A stretch of 64,000 bases of DNA from Polyangium jinanense (GTDB taxonomy: Bacteria; Myxococcota; Polyangia; Polyangiales; Polyangiaceae). Positions 9,209 to 17,564 of this stretch are shown here, one piece after another (positions within the stretch are counted from its first letter, which is position 1; the number at the start of each line of letters is the position of its first letter). The translations under genes were made by a program, and so were the position numbers. Where the stretch lies: NCBI RefSeq assembly GCF_028435365.1, contig NZ_JAGTJJ010000031.1, positions 1 to 64,000 of the forward strand, in the 5' to 3' direction. The notes beneath the pieces were generated by a model. It saw only the letters and a program-made list of their open reading frames with translations. It had not been told where the DNA came from and ran no database searches.

Positions 9209-10492
9209 ATGAACCACGGGGGGAATCGATTGAAATCCATCAAATACATTGTGTTCATCGCGGCGCTCTTTGCGCCGGCTTGTGCACCCGAAGAACCATC
9301 CACCCAGTCTGCGGGAAAATCGCTTCTCGACCCGCCCGCGGATGGCTCGGGACTTCAATATCGCATGACCTCCACCATCGCCCCGGGGAGCGAATCCTAT
9401 GGTTGTCGCCTCTTCCAGGTGCCGCCGGAGGGGCTCGTGATCCGCGGGCAGGACGTCGCGTTCGGTCCGGGCGGACATCACGTCCTGCTTTACCGGACCC
9501 CGTATCGGGCGATTCCGTCCCAAGACGAGCAGGGGATCGCCGTTGACGCCCTCACGGAGCACGATTGCTCCGAGGGCGCCACCGCGCGCTGGAAGGTCGA
9601 CGCCGTGGTCGGCGGATCCGAGAGCTTCGGCAGCGTGGGTATGCTCCATCGATTGCCCGACGGCGTCGGCGTCGTCCTCGAGCCGAACGTGGTGCTCGTG
9701 ATGAGCACCCATTACCTCAACACCACGAGCGCCCCGCTCGAGGTCGACGCCCGCATCAACATGCACACGATGCCGCGCGAAGAACTCCGCATCGAGGCCG
9801 GGCTCCTCTACATGGACAACCACGTCCTGCGCGTCGCGCCCTTCGGCGAGGCCTCGGCGCGCATGCGTTGCCCCGTGCCCGAAGACGTGCACGTCGTGAG
9901 CTTGCAATCGCACATGCACGCGCGCGGCGCCGCCTTCGAGGCCTCGCTCATCGCGCCCTCGGGGACGACCACATCCATCTATTCGACGACGTCCTGGCAG
10001 GAGCCGCCCGTACGCGAGCTCGATCCGCCCCTGCTCTTCCCTCGGGGGAGCACCGTCGAGATCCGCTGCGATTACAAGAACAGCGAAGCCCGGCCCGTCG
10101 CGTATGGCCTTTCCTCATCCGACGAGATGTGCCAGCTCATCGGCCCGTATTTTCCGAAAAACGCTCGCTTCGAGCGTTGCGAGGACGAGAGCGGCGCGAC
10201 GGCGGCGACGTGGGTGGGCAGCGGGAAGGCCAGCGGGGCGGAGACCGTCCATTGCCTCAGGGAGGCGATGACGCGCGAGAAGGGCGTGGGTTACGCGTAT
10301 TACGATTGTGTACACGCCGCCTGCTCTACCCTCGCGGCCGAGGTTTCCGCAGTCGTGCGTTGCCACGAGGCGAAGCGCGCCGCGGACTGCGCGAATCGGT
10401 GCCAGGGGGGTGACGCCGAAGATTGCGTGTCCTGCCTCGCGCAAGCATGCGCCGCGGAGGAGCAGGCCGCGCGGCACGCGGACTCTCCTTGA
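9209..10492 (+). CDS. Lipoprotein with a PHM-like type II copper monooxygenase fold
   Basis: The start at 9209 follows a good AAGGGA ribosome site and gives a lipoprotein signal (FAPAC, Cys25). The 427-residue mature protein carries all the copper ligands of peptidylglycine/dopamine monooxygenases in the right order: HH at 90-91 (GGHHVLLY), His168 (THYLN), His-x-His at 235-237 (QSHMHARG) and Met307 in SSDEMCQL. The first set would form CuH and the second CuM. A Cys-rich region follows at about 350-420 (CLREAM, CVHAAC, CANRCQ, CVSCLAQAC). It is likely a periplasmic or surface copper protein; whether it hydroxylates a substrate is unknown. Confidence 0.82.
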   Translation: MNHGGNRLKSIKYIVFIAALFAPACAPEEPSTQSAGKSLLDPPADGSGLQYRMTSTIAPGSESYGCRLFQVPPEGLVIRGQDVAFGPGGHHVLLYRTPYRAIPSQDEQGIAVDALTEHDCSEGATARWKVDAVVGGSESFGSVGMLHRLPDGVGVVLEPNVVLVMSTHYLNTTSAPLEVDARINMHTMPREELRIEAGLLYMDNHVLRVAPFGEASARMRCPVPEDVHVVSLQSHMHARGAAFEASLIAPSGTTTSIYSTTSWQEPPVRELDPPLLFPRGSTVEIRCDYKNSEARPVAYGLSSSDEMCQLIGPYFPKNARFERCEDESGATAATWVGSGKASGAETVHCLREAMTREKGVGYAYYDCVHAACSTLAAEVSAVVRCHEAKRAADCANRCQGGDAEDCVSCLAQACAAEEQAARHADSP

Positions 10493-10504
10493 AGGGGCGT
10501 CGGG

Positions 10505-10903
10505 TCAGCCGTTTGACGCGACCGACGCGCCCACCTTCGTGACCTCGGGCTTCATCCGACCCCGTCGATAGGCTCCCACCGCGACCACGATTCCGCCGAT
10601 GACGTTCATCGCCAGCGCGAGACCGACGTTGTGCAGCGACTCGGCCGTCCCCATCGCGACGACGCGAATGAATTGATCGAGGTCGAAGGTGCGATCGCTG
10701 GCGGCGTACGTCAGCGTCGTGATGATCCCCGTGAAGAAGCCGAGGAAACCTGCGGTCAGGGTGAGGAGCGCGAGCACGGCGGGCAGGACGAGCCGCCCTT
10801 TGCCGGGGTTTCTGGCGTAACCGATGGCCGCGCCGAAAAGAATGATGCCGAAGAACAGCGTCGGGTACATGCCGAAGCCGCCGTTTCTGAATGCCTCTCC
10901 CAT
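10505..10903 (-). CDS. Small integral membrane protein (possible MotA/TolQ/ExbB-like)
   Basis: The 132-residue product has about four hydrophobic segments: MYPTLFFGIILFGAAIG, LVLPAVLALLTLTAGFLGFFTGII, a weaker one after TYAASDRTFDLDQ, and VGLALAMNVIGGIVVAVGAY. A GGAGGTATCCC ribosome site precedes the ATG at 10903. The GMYPT start and the two long helices recall short MotA/TolQ/ExbB-type membrane proteins of myxobacteria, but no diagnostic residue is certain. It is convergent with the copper-protein gene and 152 bases downstream of the propeller lipoprotein gene on the same strand. Confidence 0.75.
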   Translation of the reverse strand: MGEAFRNGGFGMYPTLFFGIILFGAAIGYARNPGKGRLVLPAVLALLTLTAGFLGFFTGIITTLTYAASDRTFDLDQFIRVVAMGTAESLHNVGLALAMNVIGGIVVAVGAYRRGRMKPEVTKVGASVASNG

Positions 10904-11055
10904 GGGATACCTCCGTTTGTCAGGGTCGTTCGTGGGTCGTGCGTCGCCCCGCCGCGCATCCGACCGGAGCTCGGTCCGCGCCGATACGAGATCCAGCGGG
11001 GCGGGGCAGACGGACCCCGGGTGCGCGTGGAAGTTCCCGAGGCCCCCCAAAATCG

Positions 11056-12522
11056 CTAGCGCTTCTTCACCCGCCCGATCGAGCCGTCGTAGTGTCCTTC
11101 CCTCCGGACATAGTACACGAAGTAGAGCCACTCCTCGCCGTCTGCCGTTCGCGCCACGCTCGGCTCGCCGATCCCCACGATGTCGCCCGGCCCCTCGGGC
11201 GGCGCGTCGAGCCCGACCTCGACGACCGGATCGCCGAACGACGCCGAAAGCGCCGGATCGCCGCCCGAATACGCGCTCGTCGAGATGTCGCGGAAGCCCC
11301 GCGAGAAATAGAGCTTCGACGCGGCCTCGTCCACGAACGGCTGGAACTCGTCGACGTCGGGCTTGCTGATCGCGGCCACGACCGTCTCGGAGAACGTCGC
11401 GCCCGGCAGCGCGCCCGAGGGTTTGGCGACGAAAAGGTCCTTCTGCACCGGCCCCTCGGTATCGAACCAGACGTAGCCGTGACCGAACGAGGGGTTCGAT
11501 TGGAATGGATCGAGCGGCACGAGCGGGAGCTGCGTCACGGGGAACGGGTCGGCGATGAGGAAGTTGTTCTCGAACGAATACTTTCCGAGGCTCACGGGCG
11601 CGCCGAGCGTGAGGTCGGCGTGATACAGATCGGGCGCCGTATCCGGCCCGTGCAGCGGGTCGAACGCGAAGAGCACGGACGCCGCGCCGTCCTTCGGCGC
11701 GCCGAGGTACGTGAAGCCGAACGGCGAATACGTGTATCCGTTCATGTCGATCGCGATCACGAACGGCTCGGCGAACGACCCGTCCGCTTGCTTGCGGAAC
11801 CCGTACGCGGCCACGGGCGGCAATGCGAAGAGCGCCTCCAACACGCCGAGCTGGGGGATCGTGTGGTCGATCTCGGTCTCGGACAGGATCCGCCCGACGC
11901 CGGGCATCTCGGGCCGCTCGGGGGCCGCGGACGGGCCGTACGTCGCATTGCATCCGGGGGACGCCGGGTTCGCGGCCTCGCCCGAGCAGCCGGGCAGATC
12001 CTTGCCCGCGATGCAGCAGAGCAGGTCGACGGGTGAATACGTGCTCACGATGAGCCATTCGCCGTCCGGGCTCACCTCGGCCGAATCCTCCGTGCCCGCG
12101 GTATTGACGAGCCCGGGCACACGCTCCGGCTGCCCCCACGCCGCGCCCACGACGGGCAGCACCACGGCCGTCGCATCCGCCGACAGATCCGCGACCTTCG
12201 CCCGCACCCGCACCTCGCCGGCGTCGCCCGCGGCGAGCGAGGGTGTCACGGTGGACCGATATGCGCCCGCCGCCGTCTCGACGGCCGCGCTTGCCGTTCC
12301 GCCCTCGGCCGTGAGCTCCACCGAGAGCCCGGACACGGGTTTTCCGTCGCTCGACGTGATGCGCGCCGTGACCTCGATGGGATAGGGCGCGGGCCCGTCT
12401 TGCCGCGCGAGCTCGAGGACGATCCCGGCGGGCGCTCCCGCCGTGGGTTTCGAGGGATCGCTTTCCGAGCTGCAGGCGGCGAGGGCGAGGGGGACGAGGA
12501 GCGCAAGAGATCGGTATCGCAT
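11056..12522 (-). CDS. Lipoprotein with Ig-like domain and predicted beta-propeller
   Basis: The 488-residue product has a lipobox ALAAC (Cys17). Residues about 33-125 look like a bacterial Ig-like domain (VTARITSSDGKPVSGLSVELTAEGG), and the rest contains propeller-type blades with SPDGEWLIVST, KLYFSRGF and EEWLYFVYYV, like TolB/PD40 repeats. A Cys-rich insert (LLCCIAGKDLPGCSG, about 165-190) is present. No enzyme motif is seen; it is probably an outer-membrane-anchored surface protein. The gene is divergent from the dienelactone hydrolase gene across a 109-base shared upstream region. Confidence 0.78.
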   Translation of the reverse strand: MRYRSLALLVPLALAACSSESDPSKPTAGAPAGIVLELARQDGPAPYPIEVTARITSSDGKPVSGLSVELTAEGGTASAAVETAAGAYRSTVTPSLAAGDAGEVRVRAKVADLSADATAVVLPVVGAAWGQPERVPGLVNTAGTEDSAEVSPDGEWLIVSTYSPVDLLCCIAGKDLPGCSGEAANPASPGCNATYGPSAAPERPEMPGVGRILSETEIDHTIPQLGVLEALFALPPVAAYGFRKQADGSFAEPFVIAIDMNGYTYSPFGFTYLGAPKDGAASVLFAFDPLHGPDTAPDLYHADLTLGAPVSLGKYSFENNFLIADPFPVTQLPLVPLDPFQSNPSFGHGYVWFDTEGPVQKDLFVAKPSGALPGATFSETVVAAISKPDVDEFQPFVDEAASKLYFSRGFRDISTSAYSGGDPALSASFGDPVVEVGLDAPPEGPGDIVGIGEPSVARTADGEEWLYFVYYVRREGHYDGSIGRVKKR

Positions 12523-12631
12523 CGAGCCATTCTAGACGAGCTCGGCCCGTCTTGTCTTCGCCCCGGACGGCGGCCGCGCGCGGGCGAACGAAGGGGTTCC
12601 CAAGGCCGCGCCTCGGTGTAGAGTGCGCGCC

Positions 12632-13534
12632 ATGAGGTTCGATCATTTCCTCCGCTCGGCCCGCGCCCTCGCCGTGGGCCTTTCCGTGTTCGCCCTCGCG
12701 GCTTGCGGCGGCGCGCCCTCGCCCGATGCAGAAAGCCCCGCGCCGGCGAACACCACGCCTGCAACGGCCCAGACGACGTCGCCTGCCGAGGGTATGCTGG
12801 GCACGCTCTCCGAGGAGGGCTTCAAGGCGCTGCACCAGCTCAAGGCCGAAAAGGCCCCGGCGCCGCGCGGCGAGCGTGTCACGATCGACGGCACGAGCGC
12901 CTACCTCAGCCTGCCCAAAGGAAAAACCGCGCCCTTGCCGGGGCTCGTCGTGATCCACGAATGGTGGGGCCTGAACGAGCACATCCAGCACTGGACCGAT
13001 CGGCTCGCCGAGGACGGGTATGCCGCGATCGCGGTCGATCTTTATGGCGGCAAGACCGCGCAGAACCCCGACGACGCGATGGCCATGATGAAGGCCGTCG
13101 ACAACAAGAAGGCAATGGCCACGCTCGTCGCGGCGCACGATTTCCTGGAGAAGGATCCGCGCATCCAGGCGAAACGCACGGGCGTGATCGGCTGGTGCTT
13201 CGGCGGCGCCTGGTCCTTGCAATTCGCCATGCACGAGCCCGACCTCGACGCGTCCGTGATCTATTACGGCCACCTCGTCACGGACCCGGCGGAGCTCAAG
13301 CCGATCAAGGCCGAGATCCTCGGCATTTTCGGCAACAAGGATCAGGCAATCCCGCCGGAGACCGTGAACGCGTTCGACGCGGCTTTGACCCAGGCCGGCG
13401 TCACGCACACGATTTACCGCTACGACGCGCAGCACGGCTTCGCGAACCCCTCGGGGCAGCGCTACGACGAGAAGAGCGCGGCGGACGCCTGGGACAAGGT
13501 GCGCCCGTTCCTGCGGAGGAAGCTCGCGCAATGA
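12632..13534 (+). CDS. Dienelactone hydrolase family lipoprotein
   Basis: This 300-residue protein has a lipobox ALAAC (Cys25), so the hydrolase is placed in the envelope rather than the cytosol, which is less usual for the family. The fold is complete: nucleophile Cys189 in GWCFGG, acid Asp237 in GNKDQ, His268 in DAQHGFAN, and the conserved Glu110 of VIHEWWG. Family members cleave ester or lactone bonds; the true substrate is unknown. A GTG nine bases upstream (12623) is a possible alternative start. It faces the Asp-box lipoprotein gene tail to tail, 10 bases away. Confidence 0.88.
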   Translation: MRFDHFLRSARALAVGLSVFALAACGGAPSPDAESPAPANTTPATAQTTSPAEGMLGTLSEEGFKALHQLKAEKAPAPRGERVTIDGTSAYLSLPKGKTAPLPGLVVIHEWWGLNEHIQHWTDRLAEDGYAAIAVDLYGGKTAQNPDDAMAMMKAVDNKKAMATLVAAHDFLEKDPRIQAKRTGVIGWCFGGAWSLQFAMHEPDLDASVIYYGHLVTDPAELKPIKAEILGIFGNKDQAIPPETVNAFDAALTQAGVTHTIYRYDAQHGFANPSGQRYDEKSAADAWDKVRPFLRRKLAQ

Positions 13535-13544
13535 GGAATGCGGC

Positions 13545-15608
13545 TCAGGGCGTGCGGCTCCGATAAAGGCCGTACGCCCCGAGCGCGAAGGTCGTCTCGC
13601 CGTCCGGCAGCCGCGCGACCATCCGGAGCGGATCATCGCCGGGCGTCTCCCGCGGCGACCACGATTGCCCACCATCGTGCGTCATCACGAGCGAACGCAC
13701 GCCCTGCATTTCGAGCACGACGCTCGCGCGCTTCGGCGTAGCGGCCGCGACCTGCACGATGGACGCCGACGAAACCCCGAGCGTCTGCGCGACCCAGGTC
13801 GTGCCCCCGTCCTCGGTGCGAAGAAGAAGCGGCTCTCCTGTGCTCGTCACGCCGCCGGCCCACCCCACGGAGGTGCCCGGCGCGAAAGTCACCGAGACGA
13901 GTTGTTCCTCGTCGGGCATTCCGCCGCGACAAACCACGAACGTCTCCCCGGCGTCGTCGCTCGTCAGGATGAGCCCATTCTCGCCGACCCCGACGAGCCG
14001 CCCCGATTCGAGCATCTCGAGGTCGCGGATGTACGTCCCGTCCGGGAGCGAAAGCTCGCTGAACGTGGCGCCGCCGTCCTTCGATCGGTAGAGGGGACGA
14101 GCGTTCACGGCGCCCCGCGCGGTCGCGACGAACCCGAGCCCGCCCGGCCCGAGCACGGCGGCCGCGAGCGGCTGCCCCTGCGCGGGAAAACCGTCGTGGA
14201 GGAAGGTCCGGCCGCCGTCCTCGCTGCGCAGGAAGGTCTGCTGCACGTATTCGCTCGGGAACGCGAGCCAAAGAAGATCCTCGTGCGCCGAGAGGGAAGG
14301 GGGGCGGGTCGAGTCGTCCGTGAACGCCGGCAGGTCCGTCCCGTCGTCGAAATGGAACGCGTCGTCCGTGCGATAGAGCCGGAAGTTGAACACGGCGGTC
14401 GTGTTCTGCATCGCGATCACGTATCCACGCGCCTTCGTCGGGAAAAAGACGGCCTTGTTTTCGTTCATGCCGCCGGCCCAGTCGGCGGACATCGCGTTTT
14501 GCTCGATCGGCTCCGAGCTCTTCGCGCCGTCGGTCGAGCGGCGCAGCCGGTGCGTGAGCAAGAGCCCGTGGTTCGCGGTCCCGAAGCTCACGCGGTTCGC
14601 GCCGCGCCACGAGCTCTCGAATTCGGCGCCCCACGTGCCACGCGTGAAGGTTTGCCCTTCGTCGCGCGAGGTCCAGACCTCGAACGTGGTCGGCATGTCG
14701 AGGGTGTTGCAATGCGTCATCACGTGGAGCGAGCTCGAATCGCCGGCGATCTGCGGACCCCGCGCGCACTCGGGCGCGAGTGATCCGCGCCGCTCGAACG
14801 TGTTTCCCCGCGTGGTCGAGCAATGCAAGGCCAGGCCGCTCGGATACGACGCATCGTCACCCACCACGCAGGCGAGGAGCTCCTGGCGCGAGACCCAGAG
14901 CGAATCCACGGTCCCGGTCGTTCCACCGGGGATCTGCGTGTCCCCGTAAAACGCATGGAGATCCGGCTCCTCGGTCGCCCGGATTCGTATCGTCGTCCCG
15001 CCGCTCTCGGTCGCGGCCACGAGATATCCCGGACCGACCGCGACCGCCGTGCGCCCGCCGAGCGGCACGTTCGCGATCGCCGCGTCGCCGATCTTGCCGT
15101 GATAAAGGCCGCCCTGCGCGGAGCCGCAGACCACGCGGCCGAAAAAAAGCACGCACCGCGATAGCTCCTCGGGCGCCTCGGGCGAAGGCTCGAACGTCCG
15201 GCCTTCGTCGAGGGAAACCCAGGCGCGCCGCGCCGCCGTCAGCACGATCGCCTGCTCGTCCGCCCACACGAAGGAGAGATCCTCGCTCGTGCCGACGTCG
15301 ACGCGCTCGAAGCTCTCACCGCCGTCATTGCTGTGCAATACGAGCCCGCCATGGCCGACGATCCACGCTTCGTGCCCGTCCACGTCCACGACGTCGCGCA
15401 TACGCAGCGCGTTTGCTGGCAACGGCGCGATTTCCGCCCAGAGAGGCTCTTCGCACGTATCGTCCCGCCGCACGAGCCCCGGGGCGCAGAGCGCACGCTT
15501 CGGGCCGATCGACAGGCCGTCCTCGTATTCCCGGTGCACAGGGAGGCAGGACGAGAGCGAGACCGTCGAAAGGACGATCCCGATAAACGCGCATTTTCCT
15601 GCAAGCAT
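13545..15608 (-). CDS. Asp-box (BNR) repeat lipoprotein, Ycf48/sortilin-like propeller
   Basis: The start at 15608 follows a GAGGAG ribosome site and gives a lipoprotein signal (LSSC, Cys21). The 687-residue protein holds about eight Asp-box motifs S/T-x-D-x-G-x-[ST]-[FW]: SNDGGESF, SLDEGRTF, SRDEGQTF, SEDGGRTF, SKDGGATF, TSDDAGETF, TEDGGTTW and THDGGQSW. Such motifs mark blade hairpins of sialidase, Ycf48 and VPS10 propellers. No sialidase active-site set (FRIP, Arg triad) is evident, so a binding or scaffold role is likelier than glycan cleavage. The divergent gene 15686 starts 77 bases away. Confidence 0.85.
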   Translation of the reverse strand: MLAGKCAFIGIVLSTVSLSSCLPVHREYEDGLSIGPKRALCAPGLVRRDDTCEEPLWAEIAPLPANALRMRDVVDVDGHEAWIVGHGGLVLHSNDGGESFERVDVGTSEDLSFVWADEQAIVLTAARRAWVSLDEGRTFEPSPEAPEELSRCVLFFGRVVCGSAQGGLYHGKIGDAAIANVPLGGRTAVAVGPGYLVAATESGGTTIRIRATEEPDLHAFYGDTQIPGGTTGTVDSLWVSRQELLACVVGDDASYPSGLALHCSTTRGNTFERRGSLAPECARGPQIAGDSSSLHVMTHCNTLDMPTTFEVWTSRDEGQTFTRGTWGAEFESSWRGANRVSFGTANHGLLLTHRLRRSTDGAKSSEPIEQNAMSADWAGGMNENKAVFFPTKARGYVIAMQNTTAVFNFRLYRTDDAFHFDDGTDLPAFTDDSTRPPSLSAHEDLLWLAFPSEYVQQTFLRSEDGGRTFLHDGFPAQGQPLAAAVLGPGGLGFVATARGAVNARPLYRSKDGGATFSELSLPDGTYIRDLEMLESGRLVGVGENGLILTSDDAGETFVVCRGGMPDEEQLVSVTFAPGTSVGWAGGVTSTGEPLLLRTEDGGTTWVAQTLGVSSASIVQVAAATPKRASVVLEMQGVRSLVMTHDGGQSWSPRETPGDDPLRMVARLPDGETTFALGAYGLYRSRTP

Positions 15609-15685
15609 CGGAGCGTCTCCTCGGCCCGCGGACAGCAAGGTGCATGCCCTTGCCTTGCGCTTCGAGCCCGGCGATGATGCGGGCC

Positions 15686-16267
15686 ATGAAGATCATGCTC
15701 AAGCTCGAAAACCTGAAGACCGGCGAGACGTCTTTCCAGGAGTTTGCGGATGAAGAGGCGACGACGGCATGGCTCCGCGAGCGCCCGCGCTTCACCGACG
15801 TGCTCGGCGTGGTCTTCGAAGGCCTCTCGCGCGAACAGAACGACCGTCTGAAGGCCGCGATGCGCCCGCTCGATGCGGAGGAGCAAGCGGCCGAGAAGGC
15901 CCTCGCGGAGGCGCGCGACAAGGCCGCCGAGGCGCAAGCGCTCGCGCGCGAGAAGGAGAACGAGGCGGCGCGCGCGGCGCATCGCGAGGCGCAGAAGAAC
16001 CTCGATCCGAACCGCCCGATGGAGGTGCGTTACCGCTACGACACGGGCCTGCAGCTCGCGGATCCGGACGATCCGCGCGGCATCTCGGACGAGGTGCGCG
16101 CGGCGTGCACGGCTTGGATCGAGGAGCGCAACGAGTGGGTCGCCTCGCGTGGTCAAATCGTGGGCGAGGCCAAGATCACCGTGCTCCCCGGCGCGCTCCC
16201 GAAGCCCAGCGCCGAGCGCGTGCAGCATGGCTCGTTCGTCCCGGTGACCGGCCCCAAGAAAGCCTGA
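15686..16267 (+). CDS. Coiled-coil hypothetical protein
   Basis: The 193-residue product starts MKIMLKLENLKTGETSFQEF and has a long Ala/Glu/Lys/Arg heptad-like stretch at about residues 60-115 (AEEQAAEKALAEARDKAAEAQ type) that should form a helix or coiled coil. A compact C-terminal part (MEVRYRYDTGLQLADPDDPRG..., AAC TAWIEERNEWV) follows. There is no signal peptide, membrane segment or known enzyme motif. An upstream ORF extension to 15644 is rich in Pro/Cys/Ser and looks non-coding, so the ATG at 15686 was chosen. I do not recognise the family. Confidence 0.7.
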   Translation: MKIMLKLENLKTGETSFQEFADEEATTAWLRERPRFTDVLGVVFEGLSREQNDRLKAAMRPLDAEEQAAEKALAEARDKAAEAQALAREKENEAARAAHREAQKNLDPNRPMEVRYRYDTGLQLADPDDPRGISDEVRAACTAWIEERNEWVASRGQIVGEAKITVLPGALPKPSAERVQHGSFVPVTGPKKA

Positions 16268-16306
16268 CGCGGGGCGGTCTGTCCGGCTGTAACATTCCAG
16301 TAACGG

Positions 16307-16633
16307 CTAACGCCTCGGGACTCCGTCTTCGGCGCGCACGAGCTCGAGGACGATCTGACCGATCCTGATTCGCGCGCCCGGCAAGATCTCCTGCGACGCT
16401 CGCAAGAGCTCGTCGTTCACGAACGTGCCCGAGGTGCTCGCGACGTCCTCGATCGTGACGCGCCCTTCCTCCACGGTGATCCGCGCGTGCCTTCGCGAGA
16501 CGGTATCCGACCGCAGGCGGATATCGGCGCCTTCCGTGCGTCCGAAGACCTGGGCGCCTTCCGCGAGCGGGATGACGCGTCCGATCTCCCCGGGCAGCTC
16601 TGCGAGGACGACGAGCGCGAACGACGTGGCCAT
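16307..16633 (-). CDS. Stand-alone FHA domain protein
   Basis: The 108-residue protein is essentially one forkhead-associated domain. The phosphothreonine-binding signature is present: FGRTEGADIRL (Gly-Arg), SRRHARI (Ser and His) and STSGTFVN (Asn in the G-x-[FYW]-V/L-N position). FHA domains bind pThr peptides made by Hanks-type kinases, and there are two such kinases in this window, so it may be a reader of such signals; that link is inferred. It is divergent from the TetR gene with 103 bases between the starts. Confidence 0.88.
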   Translation of the reverse strand: MATSFALVVLAELPGEIGRVIPLAEGAQVFGRTEGADIRLRSDTVSRRHARITVEEGRVTIEDVASTSGTFVNDELLRASQEILPGARIRIGQIVLELVRAEDGVPRR

Positions 16634-16736
16634 GCGTCGAGGTTACCACGAGGAGTACGGACCCTCGGTCCCTTCCACGCTTGACGGCGGAGCGACCGTC
16701 GCTTACGACCGCGGATCCGTTACGTTGTTGTAAGAC

Positions 16737-17417
16737 ATGCGCAGCACGAGCAAGCTCCAGGCGGGCGAGGGATGGCAGAGGGCGCACAGCGCCGAGCAAA
16801 AGGAGCAGCGGCGCGAGGCGATCCTCGGGGCCGCCGCGGATCTCTTCCGGGAGCGATCGCTCGACGACATCTCGATCGGCGAGGTCGCCGAGCGCGCCGG
16901 GCTCGCGAAGGGCAGCGTTTATCGATATTTCGCCACGAAGGAAGAAGTCTTCCAGGCGCTCTTCCTCCAGGGGCTCGGCGCATGGTTCGACGAGGTCATG
17001 CCCGCGCTCCGGGGCCTCCCCCGCGATACCTCGCCGGACGACGTGGCCGCGCTCGTCGTGCGCACGCTCGCGCCGCGCGAGCCCATGCTGAGGCTCCTGG
17101 CGATCAATTCTTGCGACATCGAGAAAAACCTCTCCCTCGAGGCGGCGCGCGCCTCCCAGCGGTGGATGCTCGAGCATATCGTCGTCGCGGGGGCGGCGTT
17201 CGAGGCGGCGCTCCCGGCCTTGCCCGAGGGCGGCGGGGTGCGGGCGATCCTGCGGCTCGGCGCGCTCGTCTCGGGCCTCTGGCCGATGGGGCACCCGATC
17301 GGCGCCATGAAAAAGGTGCTGGCCGCGCCGAAAATGGCCCCGCTGCGCGTCGATTTTTACGGGGAGCTCGAAGTCTCGTTCGCTGCTCTTCTCGCCGGCA
17401 TGTGCCGCGCGCGGTGA
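16737..17417 (+). CDS. TetR/AcrR family transcriptional regulator
   Basis: The 226-residue protein has the TetR helix-turn-helix at about residues 28-72: ILGAAADLFRERSLDDISIGEVAERAGLAKGSVYRYFATKEEVF. The C-terminal helical part (from about 80) is the variable ligand-binding and dimerisation region. TetR proteins usually repress a neighbouring gene until a small ligand binds; here the candidate targets are the divergent FHA gene and its own promoter. The start is supported by family length and the immediately upstream stretch. No efflux gene is adjacent. Confidence 0.9.
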   Translation: MRSTSKLQAGEGWQRAHSAEQKEQRREAILGAAADLFRERSLDDISIGEVAERAGLAKGSVYRYFATKEEVFQALFLQGLGAWFDEVMPALRGLPRDTSPDDVAALVVRTLAPREPMLRLLAINSCDIEKNLSLEAARASQRWMLEHIVVAGAAFEAALPALPEGGGVRAILRLGALVSGLWPMGHPIGAMKKVLAAPKMAPLRVDFYGELEVSFAALLAGMCRAR

Positions 17418-17550
17418 GCCTCGAACGGTGAGGACACACCGAGCGTCACGCGACGCCCCGCGGCCGTCCTTCCTAGAGCACTGTATTCATCAGGCGACGC
17501 CGGATTCGACAATCAGGGGCCGGCGGGCTCGAAGGGAAATCCGTCGTCTG

Positions 17551-17564
17551 ACAACATCTGTTGT
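17551..17564. promoter_or_regulatory. Perfect inverted repeat, possible operator
   Basis: ACAACA-TC-TGTTGT is a perfect palindrome with 6-base arms. It lies 133 bases after the TetR stop and overlaps the first possible start codon of the histidine kinase gene, so it could be a regulator site or could mean that the kinase starts further downstream. Its use is inferred from position only. Confidence 0.3.

Noticed and set aside
16700..16735. CTTAC...GTAAG inverted half sites as a TetR operator
   Set aside because: Arms of five bases with a spacer of about 23 are too weak to separate from chance.
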